A DNA stretch of 64,000 nucleotides, taken from contig NZ_JACZEP010000002.1 in the NCBI RefSeq assembly GCF_014863355.1, positions 558,001 through 622,000 of the forward strand. The letters run 5' to 3'. Below the pieces are notes generated by a model. It was not told the DNA's origin and ran no database searches. It worked only from the letters and a program-made list of their open reading frames with translations. The translations under genes were made by a program, and so were the position numbers. Positions 1-9,016 of this stretch are shown here, piece after piece. Positions within the stretch are counted from its first letter, which is position 1; every line of letters begins with the position of its first letter. The DNA is from Aminobacter carboxidus. Lineage in GTDB: Bacteria; Pseudomonadota; Alphaproteobacteria; Rhizobiales; Rhizobiaceae.

Positions 1-357
1 GATGCCAAGCCTGCGACCGATGCCGACTGGGTGACCGAATATCTCGACGCCATCATTTCGGTGAAGCTGGTCGACGGGATCGCCGGCGCCATCGAGCATA
101 TCGAGACGTTCTCCTCGCACCATACCGAGGCGATTGTCGCAGAAGATGCGAAGGCCGTCGAACGTTTCTTCAACGAGATCGACTCGGCAATCCTGCTGCA
201 CAATGCCTCGACGCAGTTCGCCGATGGTGGCGAGTTCGGCATGGGTGCCGAGATCGGCATCGCCACCGGCAAGATGCATGCGCGCGGACCGGTCGGCGTC
301 GAGCAACTGACCTCATTCAAGTACCGCGTGCGCGGTAACGGCCAGCTTCGGCCGTGA
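1..357 (+). CDS. proA: Glutamate-5-semialdehyde dehydrogenase, C-terminal part (cut by window edge)
   Basis: The reading frame is open from the first base, and about 118 C-terminal residues are present. The protein would reduce L-glutamyl-5-phosphate to glutamate-5-semialdehyde with NADPH, the second step of proline biosynthesis in the cytoplasm. The tail shows the family's conserved end, with [16 protein letters not shown] followed by the LTSFKY segment and a VRGNGQLRP terminus. The start lies upstream of the window. nadD follows after about 40 bases, an order common in rhizobia, so the two may be co-transcribed. Only the C-terminus is visible, so the catalytic cysteine cannot be checked. 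Confidence 0.93.
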   Translation, partial: DAKPATDADWVTEYLDAIISVKLVDGIAGAIEHIETFSSHHTEAIVAEDAKAVERFFNEIDSAILLHNASTQFADGGEFGMGAEIGIATGKMHARGPVGVEQLTSFKYRVRGNGQLRP

Positions 358-399
358 CGGAAAGCATCGGGCTGGTGTGACGGCTCAGGGGGCCTAAAG

Positions 400-1041
400 T
401 TGCTGTTGCCGTCGGAGCCGCCAGTTCCCCAAAAGTACCTGCGCATGCCCCATGCGATGAAGGGCATGCAGGTCGGGCTGTTCGGTGGATCGTTCAATCC
501 GCCGCATGCCGGTCATGGTCTTGTCACCGAGATCGCCATGCGTCGCCTGCAACTCGACCAGTTGTGGTGGATGGTCACGCCCGGAAATCCGTTGAAGAGC
601 ACGCGCGAGTTGGCACCGCTCGCCAGGCGCATCGAACTGTCGGAACAGATTGCGGAAAACCCGCGCATCAAGGTCACTGCCTTCGAGGCCGCGCACCGTG
701 TTCGCTACACTGCCGACACGCTGGCGCTGATCAAGGCGCGCAATCCCGGCGTCGATTTCGTCTGGATCATGGGCGCCGACAATCTGCGCGACTTTCATCG
801 TTGGCAGCGCTGGCGCCAGATCGTCATGACCTTCCCGATCGCCGTCATCGACCGGCCTGGGGCGACGCTGTCGTTTCTCTCGTCGGTGGTCGCCAAGACC
901 TTCGACTATGCGCGCGTCGACGAGGGCGACGCCCCGCTGCTGGCGCGGATGAAGGCCCCTGCCTGGACCTTCATCCACGGGCCCCGTTCCCTGCTGTCGT
1001 CGACGGCGCTGAGGAACGGGACAGCCAAGGACAAGTCCTAA
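400..1041 (+). CDS. nadD: Nicotinate-nucleotide adenylyltransferase
   Basis: NadD adenylates nicotinate mononucleotide with ATP to make deamido-NAD in NAD biosynthesis. The nucleotidyltransferase signature GLFGGSFNPPHAGH lies near residues 27-40 and the second ATP-binding signature SSTALR near the C-terminus. WWMVTPGNPLK and IMGADNL are also typical. About 213 residues fits the family. The start is uncertain: a TTG at 400 gives a 15-residue N-terminal extension and an ATG at 445 is an equally good alternative just before the conserved core. The TAA stop falls at the edge of a rhizobial-type interspersed repeat. Confidence 0.95.
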   Translation: MLLPSEPPVPQKYLRMPHAMKGMQVGLFGGSFNPPHAGHGLVTEIAMRRLQLDQLWWMVTPGNPLKSTRELAPLARRIELSEQIAENPRIKVTAFEAAHRVRYTADTLALIKARNPGVDFVWIMGADNLRDFHRWQRWRQIVMTFPIAVIDRPGATLSFLSSVVAKTFDYARVDEGDAPLLARMKAPAWTFIHGPRSLLSSTALRNGTAKDKS

Positions 1042-1140
1042 AGCGGTTCCGCATTGTCTTCGAAAAGCGAAGACACTCCAGCTCTTTGTCTGGCCAGTTC
1101 CGGAGGGAAAGCCGCTGCGCACTTTTCCTGGAATTGCGCT
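1037..1140. repeat. Rhizobial-type interspersed palindromic repeat, about 105 bp
   Basis: The gap between the convergent nadD and AraC genes consists of one element: an AAAGCGGTTCCG start, an internal inverted repeat (TGTCTTCG/CGAAGACA), CCAGCTCTTTGTC, then GCCGCTGCGCACTTTTCCTGG. From memory this arrangement closely resembles an intergenic repeat found in many copies in Mesorhizobium and Rhizobium genomes. It also supplies the stop codons of both flanking genes. Function is unknown. I could not count other copies genome-wide. Confidence 0.6.
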
Positions 1141-1969
1141 AATTCTTGATCGGGATCCAGAGCTCGTAGCCGCCATTGCCCGTCGCCGGGTCGAAACTCT
1201 CGGGATAGAGCTCGAAATTCGGGCCGTCGGCGGCTTCATGTCCCGATGTCGGCAACCACTTGCTCCACACCGTGTGGGTGATACGGCGGATCATCGAGAT
1301 ATGGTCGGTGGTGGCAAATACCGCATAGCGCTGCGGGGCGATGCGCAACCGGCTGTACTCCGACGTCAGGTCCGAGAAATCCTTGACCTCGACGCCGGCG
1401 ATGTACTCGAAGCTGTCGTCGTCAAAGTTGTGGCAGACGCCGTAGCCAACATAGTTCTTCTGGCCGGGCACACTGCCGAAATGCGGGCCGAAGCGCTGCC
1501 ACAGCGACGGGATCGCCAGGCTCGTCTCGCTGGTGTAGCGCTGGCCGAAGCCGGCGATGAGCAAGGGGCCGCCGTCGACAAAGCGCGACGGAGCAAGGTT
1601 TTCGACAAAGGTTTCGTCCATCTTGAGATGCTCCAGGCATTGGGGCTGGGAAACGGAGCCGTTCGCGCGTACCTCCTCGGGCGTCTGCCCGAAGCGGTCG
1701 CGGAAGGCCCGGGTGAACGCCTCATGCGAACCGTAGCCGGCGTCCAGCGCGACCGCCAGAATGTCGGGCGCGCCCTTGGCCAGCGCATGCGCCGCATCTG
1801 TCAGGCGGCGGGCTCTGAGATAACCCGTGACCGAATGGCCGGTGGCGGCAGCGAAGGCGCGGGACATGTGGAAGCGCGAGACGCCGCCGGCGGCGGCGAC
1901 CTCGTCGAGCCCGATGTCCCTGGAATAGTGGCTTTCGATGTACCAGATGGCTTTTTGAACGGGGGTCAT
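1139..1969 (-). CDS. AraC-family transcriptional regulator with GyrI-like effector domain
   Basis: The 276-residue protein has an N-terminal AraC-type double helix-turn-helix (about residues 5-105, with ILAVALDAGYGSHEAFTRAF, the typical second HTH). A C-terminal GyrI-like/AraC_E_bind ligand domain follows (about 115-276, ending YELWIPIKN). Such proteins bind small hydrophobic or cationic molecules and activate nearby genes. I chose the start MTPVQKAIWYIESHYS because family members begin there; longer upstream frames read through non-coding sequence. It is divergent from the MFS transporter at 2164, a likely target (inference). Confidence 0.85.
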   Translation of the reverse strand: MTPVQKAIWYIESHYSRDIGLDEVAAAGGVSRFHMSRAFAAATGHSVTGYLRARRLTDAAHALAKGAPDILAVALDAGYGSHEAFTRAFRDRFGQTPEEVRANGSVSQPQCLEHLKMDETFVENLAPSRFVDGGPLLIAGFGQRYTSETSLAIPSLWQRFGPHFGSVPGQKNYVGYGVCHNFDDDSFEYIAGVEVKDFSDLTSEYSRLRIAPQRYAVFATTDHISMIRRITHTVWSKWLPTSGHEAADGPNFELYPESFDPATGNGGYELWIPIKN

Positions 1970-2163
1970 AGGTGTTTCCGCATGAGGACGCCCCGATATG
2001 CCTGTTGCCGGGACGGTCCATTTGATCGCGCTTGCTGCACAGCGCCTTTTTTGCAGCGATGTCGATGTCAATACGACGTCCTGCCCGCCTTTTTTGACCT
2101 CGCCAGCATGCTCGATGTCGCAATTGCGGCTGCGCCAGCGCCGTGGACGGGCGAGGTTGCTGC

Positions 2164-3411
2164 ATGGATATGCGGGACGACACGAGTACGGCCGAGGAGG
2201 GCGAACGGACACCGGCGATCGCGGTTGCCGGCGTGATCGCGGCGATGGCGCTGCTCGCCGTCGGCAATGGCCTGATGTTCGGCTACATTCCGGTCAGCCT
2301 GGGTGCTGCCGGATATGCCCCGACCTGGGCCGGCTCGATCCTGACCGGACTGTCGGCGGGCGGCCTGGCCGGGTGCCTGCTCACCGGCATGCTGGTGCGC
2401 CGCGTCGGCCATGCCAGGGCCTATATGGTGTTTTCCGCGCTGATCGTGCTTTCCAACGTCGCCGTGGCGGCGGGACTGTTTCCGCTCGCCTGGATCGCTG
2501 CGCGGGTGCTCTACGGCTTTGCCATCTGCGGGCTGTTCATCGTGGCGCAGAGCTGGCTCAACGATGCCGTCGGCAACGACATACGCGGCCGGGTCATGGC
2601 GATCTTCTACGTCGCCTATGTCGTCGGCCTTGGTGTTGGCTCGTTTCTGCTGCGCTTCGTCGACATCGCAACGCCGCAGGCGCCGCTGCTTTGTGTCGCC
2701 TTCGCCGCCATTTCCATCCTGCCCGTCGGGCTGACCCGCCTGCGCCAGCCACCGCCGCCGCTGGCCGCCTCGGTGGCGCTGGCGAGGGCGTGGCGGATTT
2801 CTCCGGTCGGCGTTGCCGGCATGCTTGCCGTCGGCGGGCTGTCGATGATGATCGCCGGCTTTGCGCCGATCCATGCCACGGCAAGCGGCTTCAGCCAACG
2901 GGAGGTGGCGACACTGCTGTTTGCCATGCCGCTCGGAACGCTTCTGTTCCAGATTCCATTGGGCTGGATCTCCGATCGTACCGACCGGCGCTATGTGCTC
3001 GTCGCTGCAGGGCTTTTGGTGGTGGTCGCCGGGCTTGCGGCAAACCGTTTCGACGGCAGCGCCTTGGCGCTGATGGTTGCGATCTATGTCGTGTGGAGCG
3101 GGGCGAGCGAATCGATCTATTCGCTGTCGAGCGCGCATGCGAGCGACCGCGCCCGCAAGGATGATCTCGTTGCGCTGTCGAGCAGCATGCTGTTTGCCTG
3201 GTCACTCTCGGGCTTCATCGTGCCCGGCCTCGGCACCTTGCTCACCGCGTTCTACGGCACCCAGGCGTTCATGTATGTCGCCACAGCCATCGCCGCGTTG
3301 TTCACCGCTTTCGTGCTCTGGCGCCTGCGCATCAACCAGGCGGTTCCGGAGGGCGAAGCGGGCAGTTTCTCGCCCATGTCGGCGCAGGTGCCGCCATCGA
3401 CCGAGCCCTAG
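2164..3411 (+). CDS. MFS transporter (YcaD-like)
   Basis: About 415 residues with some 12 hydrophobic segments, typical of a major facilitator protein in the inner membrane. The loop 2-3 region LTGMLVRRVGHARAY and the TM5 region RGRVMAIFYVAYVVGLGVG resemble the YcaD/CynX-like branch. The substrate cannot be read from sequence. The start at 2164 has a GAGG about seven bases upstream; an in-frame GTG at 2143 is less likely. It is divergent from the AraC/GyrI-like regulator, a pairing often seen for drug or metabolite exporters, so regulation by that protein is plausible but inferred. Confidence 0.83.
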   Translation: MDMRDDTSTAEEGERTPAIAVAGVIAAMALLAVGNGLMFGYIPVSLGAAGYAPTWAGSILTGLSAGGLAGCLLTGMLVRRVGHARAYMVFSALIVLSNVAVAAGLFPLAWIAARVLYGFAICGLFIVAQSWLNDAVGNDIRGRVMAIFYVAYVVGLGVGSFLLRFVDIATPQAPLLCVAFAAISILPVGLTRLRQPPPPLAASVALARAWRISPVGVAGMLAVGGLSMMIAGFAPIHATASGFSQREVATLLFAMPLGTLLFQIPLGWISDRTDRRYVLVAAGLLVVVAGLAANRFDGSALALMVAIYVVWSGASESIYSLSSAHASDRARKDDLVALSSSMLFAWSLSGFIVPGLGTLLTAFYGTQAFMYVATAIAALFTAFVLWRLRINQAVPEGEAGSFSPMSAQVPPSTEP

Positions 3412-3578
3412 GAACCAAGGCGGCGGGCGCTGCCGGACGATCAACTTGTCGTCGCTGTCTTGAAACTGTAGCCCAACTCTGCCTATCTAAATGGTGTCGC
3501 CCGAGTTCAGGGTGATTTGGTTGTTCCTGTCGGAAAGGAAAGACACTGAGAACAGCACTTCGGAAGAAGGCAGACATC

Positions 3579-3956
3579 ATGCCTTCGCCGGCCGGGATAG
3601 GCGAATTCGACGCTGTCACCCGCGCCCTCAAGACAGTCCTTGACAGTCTGGAAGACTCCAAGGCCGAAAACATCGTCTCCATCGACATCCAGGGGAAATC
3701 GAGCCTCGGCGACTATATGGTCATCGCCTCGGGTCGATCGCACCGTCATGTCGCTGCGGTAGCCGATCATCTTCTCACTGCGCTGAAGGATGCCGGTCTC
3801 GGCACTGCACGCGTCGAGGGGCTGTCGGGCGCCGACTGGGTCCTCATCGATTCAGGCGATATCATCGTCCATGTCTTCCGCCCCGAAATCCGCGAGTTCT
3901 ACAACATCGAAAAGATGTGGCAGGCACCGGATTTCGAGGAAGAAACGGTTCATTGA
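3579..3956 (+). CDS. rsfS: Ribosomal silencing factor RsfS
   Basis: RsfS binds ribosomal protein L14 on the 50S subunit and blocks subunit joining when nutrients are short. The 125-residue length fits. Family landmarks are SLEDSKAENIVSIDI, the GDYMVIASGRSHRHV core, EGLSGADWVLIDSGDIIVHVF and the FYNIEKMW end. rlmH follows after 17 bases; this rsfS-rlmH pair is conserved in many bacteria and links two ribosome-maturation functions. Confidence 0.96.
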   Translation: MPSPAGIGEFDAVTRALKTVLDSLEDSKAENIVSIDIQGKSSLGDYMVIASGRSHRHVAAVADHLLTALKDAGLGTARVEGLSGADWVLIDSGDIIVHVFRPEIREFYNIEKMWQAPDFEEETVH

Positions 3957-3973
3957 GCCGCTAAGCGCCAGGG

Positions 3974-4456
3974 ATGAAGGTCTGGGTACATGCCGTGGGC
4001 CGGATGAAAGCCGGCCCCGAGAAGGAACTCGCCGACCGCTATCTCGACCGTTTCTCGAAAAGCGGCGGTCCGCTTGGCCTCGACTTTTCAGGGGTCACCG
4101 AGATCGCCGAAAGCCGCGCGCAGAATGTCGACGAGCGGCGGCGCGAGGAAGCCGACAGGTTGCGCGCCCAGATGGCGTCGGGAACGGCGCTGATCCTGCT
4201 CGACGAGCGCGGCAAGAACTTCTCCTCACAACAATTCGCCGACAAGATTGCTTCGCTGCGCGACGGCGGCCAGCGCGGCCTGATGATCGCCATTGGCGGG
4301 CCTGACGGCCACGACGAGGCGTTGCGCAACGAAGCACAGCTATTGCTCTCGTTCGGCGCCGCCACCTGGCCGCACCAGATGGTCCGCATCATGCTCGGTG
4401 AGCAGCTCTATCGTGCCGCGACCATTCTTTCAGGGCATCCCTATCATCGCGCCTGA
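3974..4456 (+). CDS. rlmH: 23S rRNA (pseudouridine1915-N3)-methyltransferase RlmH
   Basis: RlmH is a SPOUT-fold methyltransferase that uses S-adenosylmethionine to methylate pseudouridine 1915 of 23S rRNA in the assembled 70S ribosome. The 160-residue protein has LILLDERGKNFSS, the AdoMet-binding IAIGGPDGH knot motif and the conserved C-terminus LYRAATILSGHPYHRA. Start and length fit the family. It is directly downstream of rsfS, probably co-transcribed. Confidence 0.97.
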   Translation: MKVWVHAVGRMKAGPEKELADRYLDRFSKSGGPLGLDFSGVTEIAESRAQNVDERRREEADRLRAQMASGTALILLDERGKNFSSQQFADKIASLRDGGQRGLMIAIGGPDGHDEALRNEAQLLLSFGAATWPHQMVRIMLGEQLYRAATILSGHPYHRA

Positions 4457-4519
4457 ATGCCCGGAATTCGACAAAATGGCTGGTCAAGGCTGCCGAGCGG
4501 CCTTGTCGGCCAAACATGG

Positions 4520-4553
4520 TTGATGGTTCGTTAACGATGCCGCCGCTAGAGTC
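4520..4553 (+). promoter_or_regulatory. Candidate CtrA box plus GANTC site upstream of envC
   Basis: TTGA-N7-TTAAC at 4520-4535 differs by one base from the alphaproteobacterial CtrA consensus TTAA-N7-TTAA. A CcrM methylation site (GAGTC) follows at 4549-4553, 25 bases before the envC start. Cell-cycle control of cell-separation genes by CtrA and GANTC methylation is established in Caulobacter and rhizobia. Assignment here is by pattern only. Confidence 0.4.
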
Positions 4554-4577
4554 GCAAGCATACAACCGGATCATCTG

Positions 4578-5897
4578 ATGGCGCGGAACTCCCCAATGAA
4601 GGCGTGGCTTCAACCATGCCGCGGCATCGTCGCGGCTGGCTGGATTGGGCTCGCCTGCGGGGCTGCTCTCGCCCAGGTGGGACCACCCCTGCCGGATCCG
4701 GACCGAACCCGCTCCGAACTCGAGAATCTGTCGCGTGTGATAGAGGTTTCAGCCGAGCGGCGCGAAAAGCTGGCGGCCGAGATCGCCCAGGTGAAGAAGG
4801 ATCACGCTTCGATTACCGCGGCGCTGATCCAGTCGGCCAAGACCGAACGCAAGCTTGCCCAGGATATCGAAGACATTGCCGGCAAGCTCGAGGGGCTGAA
4901 GGAGCAAGAGGCGGGCATCCGCACATCACTCAACATGCGCCGCGGCGTGCTTGCCGAGGTTCTGGGGGCGCTGCAGCGCATGGGCCTCAATCCGCCGCCG
5001 GCAATCCTGGTCAAGCCAGAGGATGCGCTGTCGTCGATCCGCAGCGCCATTCTTCTCGGCGCCGTGGTGCCCGAGCTGCGCGCGGAAACGGAAATACTGA
5101 TGGCCGACCTCAAGGAGTTGTCGCGGGTGGTCGCCTCGATCGAGGCGGAGCGCGACCGCCTGACGACCGCGATGACGGCACAGGCAGGCGAAAAGGCCCG
5201 GCTCGACCTTCTGCTCGAAGCCAAGGGCCGGCTGCGCTCGGAATCCGAGGTCGCACTTGCCGAAGAAACGAAAAAATCCTCCGAACTCGCGGCACGTGCG
5301 GAAAGTCTCAAAGATTTGATCGCCTCGCTCGACAAGCAGGCGGCGAAGAAGGCGGCCGACGCCGAGGCGGCAAGGAAGCAAGCGGAGGAGGCTGCCAAGG
5401 CAGCAAACAAACCCGTCGTCCCGGTGGTGCCCGATGCGAACCAACTCGTTGCTTCCGCTCCATTTTCTCTGCTCCAGGGGCAGGTGGCGCTACCCGTCTC
5501 CGGGCGTGTGAAACGCCGCTTCGGCGCCGACGACGGCATCGGCGGAACCATGCTTGGGGACATGGTTGCGACACAATCGGGCGCCATCGTCACCGCTCCG
5601 GCGGATGGAAGTGTTCTTTATGCGGGGCCGTTCCGCTCCTATGGTCAACTCTTGATCCTCAACGCCGGCGACGGCTATCATGTCGTCTTGGCGGGGATGA
5701 GCAGAATCAGCGTCGCGCCGGGTCAGTCCGTACTAGCAGGCGAGCCGATCGGTGCGATGGGAGAGGCGAGGGTGGCGAGCACCTCAGCCTCAGACAATGC
5801 AAATGCGACGCCGGAGCTCTACGTCGAGTTCCGCAAGGATGGAAAACCCGTCGATCCGACCCCGTGGTGGGCGGACCGTACCTCTGGAAGGACATGA
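4578..5897 (+). CDS. envC: EnvC-type murein hydrolase activator (degenerate LytM domain)
   Basis: The 439-residue protein has an N-terminal signal or anchor segment (about residues 10-30, ending GAALAQ), a long charged coiled coil (about 40-280) and a C-terminal M23/LytM-like domain (about 310-430). LytM zinc peptidases need an HxGxD histidine and an HxH pair. Here the matching places read MLGDMV, VLAGMS and ELYVEF, so all zinc ligands appear to be lost. E. coli EnvC is likewise inactive and works by activating periplasmic amidases during cell separation, so the same role is inferred. The stop overlaps the ctpA start region, indicating translational coupling. Confidence 0.88.
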   Translation: MARNSPMKAWLQPCRGIVAAGWIGLACGAALAQVGPPLPDPDRTRSELENLSRVIEVSAERREKLAAEIAQVKKDHASITAALIQSAKTERKLAQDIEDIAGKLEGLKEQEAGIRTSLNMRRGVLAEVLGALQRMGLNPPPAILVKPEDALSSIRSAILLGAVVPELRAETEILMADLKELSRVVASIEAERDRLTTAMTAQAGEKARLDLLLEAKGRLRSESEVALAEETKKSSELAARAESLKDLIASLDKQAAKKAADAEAARKQAEEAAKAANKPVVPVVPDANQLVASAPFSLLQGQVALPVSGRVKRRFGADDGIGGTMLGDMVATQSGAIVTAPADGSVLYAGPFRSYGQLLILNAGDGYHVVLAGMSRISVAPGQSVLAGEPIGAMGEARVASTSASDNANATPELYVEFRKDGKPVDPTPWWADRTSGRT

Positions 5898-5898
5898 A

Positions 5899-7227
5899 AT
5901 GATGCGTAAACTGTCGCTTCTGCTTGCCGGGGCGCTGATGGGGGGCTCAGCGATGAGCCTGGTATACGGTGCGCCTAGCTCGACAGCGAATGCGGCGGGT
6001 TCCGAAACCTACCGCCAGCTCGCCATCTTCGGCGACATCTTCGAACGCGTGCGCGGCCAGTATGTGACCCCGCCGGACGAGAAGTCGCTGGTCGAAAACG
6101 CCATCAATGGCATGCTGACTTCGCTCGATCCGCATTCGTCATATCTCAACGCTGAAGCCGCCAAGGACATGCGCGTCCAGACCAAGGGCGAGTTCGGCGG
6201 CCTCGGCATCGAGGTGACGATGGAAAACGAGCTGGTCAAGGTCATCACCCCGATCGACGACACGCCGGCCGCCAAGGCCGGCGTTCTGGCCGGCGACTAC
6301 ATTTCCAAGATCGACGGCGAAGAGGTTCGCGGCCTGACGCTGAACGACGCCGTCGAAAAGATGCGCGGCCTGATCAACACGCCGATCAAGCTGACGATCC
6401 TGCGCGAAGGGGCCGACAAGCCGATCGAGCTGTCGATCATGCGCGACGTCATCAAGGTCAAGGCCGTCAAGTTCCGCGTCGACAACGACGTCGGCTACCT
6501 GAAGGTCACCTCCTTCACCGAAAAGACCTTCGATGACCTGCAGAACGCGATCGTGACGATCAAGAAGCAGATCCCGGCGGAGAAGCTGAAGGGCTTTGTG
6601 CTCGACCTCCGCCTCAACCCGGGCGGCCTGCTCGATCAGGCGGTCAGTGTGTCCGACACCTTCCTCGACCGTGGCGAGATCGTTTCGACCCGTGGCCGCG
6701 ATCCGAAGGACATCACCCGCTTCGACTCGCGCCCTGGCGACAACATCGACGGCAAGCCGCTGATCGTGCTGATCAATGGCGGTTCGGCGAGTGCGTCGGA
6801 AATCGTCGCCGGCGCGCTGCAGGACCTGCGTCGCGCCACCGTGGTGGGCACGCAGTCGTTCGGCAAGGGTTCGGTGCAGACCATCATCCCGCTGGCCGAG
6901 AACGGCGCGCTCAGGCTGACGACGGCGCTCTATTACACGCCGTCGGGCAAGTCGATCCAGGGCAAGGGCATCACGCCCGACATCAAGGTCGACCAGCCGC
7001 TGCCGGCAGATCTGCAGGGTCGCGACGTGACCCGTGGCGAATCCGAGCTCAAGGGCCACATCAAGGGCGCCGAGGAAAGCGACAAGGGTTCGGGCTCGGC
7101 TGCCTATGTGCCGCCGGAGCCGAAAGACGACCTGCAGCTCAACTATGCGCTGGAGCTGTTGCGCGGACAGAAGACCGATCCGGCCTTCCCGCCCAACCCC
7201 GACAAGGCCGTGATGAACCAGCAGTAA
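5899..7227 (+). CDS. ctpA: Carboxy-terminal processing protease, S41 family
   Basis: The 442-residue exported protease has an N-terminal signal (LLLAGALMGGSAMSLVYGA), a PDZ domain (about residues 90-175, GIEVTMENELVKVI) and the S41 catalytic core. The catalytic serine is in NGGSASASEIVAG and the lysine in QSFGKGSVQ, the Ser/Lys dyad of tail-specific proteases. Such proteins trim periplasmic proteins and control peptidoglycan hydrolases. The start (ATGATG) sits one base after the envC stop; a longer upstream frame merely overlaps envC. A role beside EnvC in wall remodelling is likely. Confidence 0.93.
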   Translation: MMRKLSLLLAGALMGGSAMSLVYGAPSSTANAAGSETYRQLAIFGDIFERVRGQYVTPPDEKSLVENAINGMLTSLDPHSSYLNAEAAKDMRVQTKGEFGGLGIEVTMENELVKVITPIDDTPAAKAGVLAGDYISKIDGEEVRGLTLNDAVEKMRGLINTPIKLTILREGADKPIELSIMRDVIKVKAVKFRVDNDVGYLKVTSFTEKTFDDLQNAIVTIKKQIPAEKLKGFVLDLRLNPGGLLDQAVSVSDTFLDRGEIVSTRGRDPKDITRFDSRPGDNIDGKPLIVLINGGSASASEIVAGALQDLRRATVVGTQSFGKGSVQTIIPLAENGALRLTTALYYTPSGKSIQGKGITPDIKVDQPLPADLQGRDVTRGESELKGHIKGAEESDKGSGSAAYVPPEPKDDLQLNYALELLRGQKTDPAFPPNPDKAVMNQQ

Positions 7228-7273
7228 GGCGTGGCCGGCGAAGCGCTGGCCTGCTCAACATGACAATGCCATG

Positions 7274-7303
7274 CTGCCGGGACCGCAAGGTTCCGGCAGT
7301 TTG
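7274..7303 (+). terminator. Possible terminator downstream of ctpA
   Basis: An 11-bp stem (CTGCCGGGACC / GGTTCCGGCAG with one G-T pair) closes a GCAA tetraloop and is followed by only a short T run (TTTGATT). The stem is strong but the T tract weak, so it may attenuate rather than end transcription before the next gene. Confidence 0.5.
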
Positions 7304-7339
7304 ATTCGGGGAGGCTGGCTTCGGCCATAAGGCGGCTTG

Positions 7340-8491
7340 GTGCAGATCGAAAAGGAAATCGACCGTCCGCTCGGACAGGCGCCGCGCCGTCCGGCAGGCA
7401 GGCGCTTCGCCTGGCTGCGCAAGGGCCCGTTGCTTGCCGGCCTGTGCGTCGTGGCGTTGGTGGCGGCCTCGGCCTCGATAGCACTTCGCCAGAAGCCGTT
7501 TCGTACACCTGAAGTCGTTGCCGTGGCGACGCCCGAAGTGGTTGCCACGCCTGCCCAAGCCGTGGCCAAGCCGAAACCGGCCTCGACTCCGACCAGCGGC
7601 GGCCCGCAGATCATTCGCGTCAATCCACCCGAGAGCGAGGGTGGTGCCGTGGTGGTCCGCGATCCATCGGCTGTCGGGCAGAATGTGCGCATTGCCCACT
7701 TGCCGGAAAAGGCGCTGATCGAGGCCAGCGCGTCCGGGCCGCTGCCGATACGAGCAGCCGACGGGCGCCGCCCGTTCGACGTCTATGCCAGGGCCTGGTC
7801 CGGCGCGCGCGGCGCGCGGGTGGCGATCGTGATCGGCGGGCTCGGACTGTCGCAGACCGGAACCCAGACGGCGATCGGCAAGCTGCCGCCGGAGATCACG
7901 CTCGGCTTCGCACCGCAAGGCAACAGCCTGGGCCGCTGGATGCAGGCGGCGCGGCGCGCGGGCCATGAGATCGTCATGCAGGTGCCGCTCGAGCCGTTCG
8001 ACTTTCCCAATGTCAATCCAGGGCGCAACACGCTGACCGTCGAGGCCGGTGCCGAGGAGATCCTCAAGAACCTGCGCTGGACGCTGTCGCGGACGACCAA
8101 CTACACCGCCGTCATGAACTACATGGGCGCGCGCTTCTCGACGAGCCCGGAGGCGATGGGCGTGATGATGGCCGAACTTGGCAAGCGCGGCATCGGTTAT
8201 GTCGACGACGGCTCTTCGGCGCGCAGCCTGGCGCCCGAGACGGCGCTGAAGAACGGCGTGCCGTTTGCCGCCGGCGATGCGATCATCGACAGCGTGCAGG
8301 ATCGTGGCGCGATCCTCGACAAGCTCGACGAGCTGGAGCGGACCGCGCGTGCCAAGGGCTTTGCCATTGGCACCGGCAATGCATTCGACGTCACGGTCGA
8401 CGCCGTGGCCTCATGGGCAAGCGAGGCGCGCAAGCGTGGCATCGAGATCGTGCCGATCTCGGCTGTCGCGAGCGACCCCGAACGAGGATAG
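7340..8491 (+). CDS. Divergent polysaccharide deacetylase family protein (DUF610/YibQ-like)
   Basis: About 383 residues: a cytoplasmic N-terminus, one membrane segment (about residues 32-50), a low-complexity Pro/Ala linker, then a YibQ-like domain (about 150-380). The domain includes VAIVIGGLGLSQTGTQ, LGFAPQGNSL, EIVMQVPLEPFDFPN and YVDDGSSARS. These proteins share the NodB fold but lack a proven substrate. They recur beside envC and ctpA in proteobacteria, so an envelope role is inferred. A GTG at 7340, four bases after AAGGCGG, is the likeliest start; TTG at 7337 is an alternative. rppH begins six bases downstream. Confidence 0.87.
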   Translation: MQIEKEIDRPLGQAPRRPAGRRFAWLRKGPLLAGLCVVALVAASASIALRQKPFRTPEVVAVATPEVVATPAQAVAKPKPASTPTSGGPQIIRVNPPESEGGAVVVRDPSAVGQNVRIAHLPEKALIEASASGPLPIRAADGRRPFDVYARAWSGARGARVAIVIGGLGLSQTGTQTAIGKLPPEITLGFAPQGNSLGRWMQAARRAGHEIVMQVPLEPFDFPNVNPGRNTLTVEAGAEEILKNLRWTLSRTTNYTAVMNYMGARFSTSPEAMGVMMAELGKRGIGYVDDGSSARSLAPETALKNGVPFAAGDAIIDSVQDRGAILDKLDELERTARAKGFAIGTGNAFDVTVDAVASWASEARKRGIEIVPISAVASDPERG

Positions 8492-8497
8492 GGATTG

Positions 8498-9016
8498 ATG
8501 TCGAAGACCAGGACCGCGCTCGAAGACCTGCCTTACCGCCCCTGTGTCGGCATCATGGTGCTGAACGCCAGGGGCATGGTCTGGGCCGGGCACCGCATCG
8601 CCGAACCGGACGGCGAACTGTCCGACACCGACCGGCTGTGGCAGATGCCGCAGGGTGGCATCGACAAGGGCGAGACTCCTTATCCCGCGGCCCTGCGCGA
8701 GCTTTATGAAGAAACCGGCATGCGCAGCGTCAGCCTGCTTGCCGAAGCGCCCGACTGGATCAACTACGACCTGCCGCCGCATCTTTTGGGCATCGCCTTC
8801 AAGGGCAAGTATCGCGGCCAGACGCAGAAATGGTTCGCTTTCCGCTTCGAGGGCGAGGAAAACGAGATCGCCATCAACCCGCCTCCCGGCGGCCATTCGG
8901 CCGAATTCGACAGCTGGGCGTGGAAGCCGATGTTCGAGCTGCCCGAGCTGATCGTGCCGTTCAAGCGCAAGGTCTATGACGAGGTCGTGGCAGCGTTCAG
9001 GCACTTGGCTGGATAG
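8498..9016 (+). CDS. rppH: RNA pyrophosphohydrolase (Nudix)
   Basis: RppH removes pyrophosphate from triphosphorylated 5' ends and so exposes mRNAs to RNase E-type decay. The 172-residue protein contains a complete Nudix box ([20 protein letters not shown], with the metal-binding REL-EE glutamates) and the RppH features LWQMPQGG and QKWFAFRF. The start follows the upstream stop by six bases, so the two genes are probably co-transcribed. Confidence 0.95.
   Translation: MSKTRTALEDLPYRPCVGIMVLNARGMVWAGHRIAEPDGELSDTDRLWQMPQGGIDKGETPYPAALRELYEETGMRSVSLLAEAPDWINYDLPPHLLGIAFKGKYRGQTQKWFAFRFEGEENEIAINPPPGGHSAEFDSWAWKPMFELPELIVPFKRKVYDEVVAAFRHLAG

Noticed and set aside
2068-3138. Long antisense open frame opposite the first MFS gene
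   Set aside because: Arg/Asp/Gln-rich translation without domain character; high GC makes long antisense frames common, and the MFS frame is clearly real.
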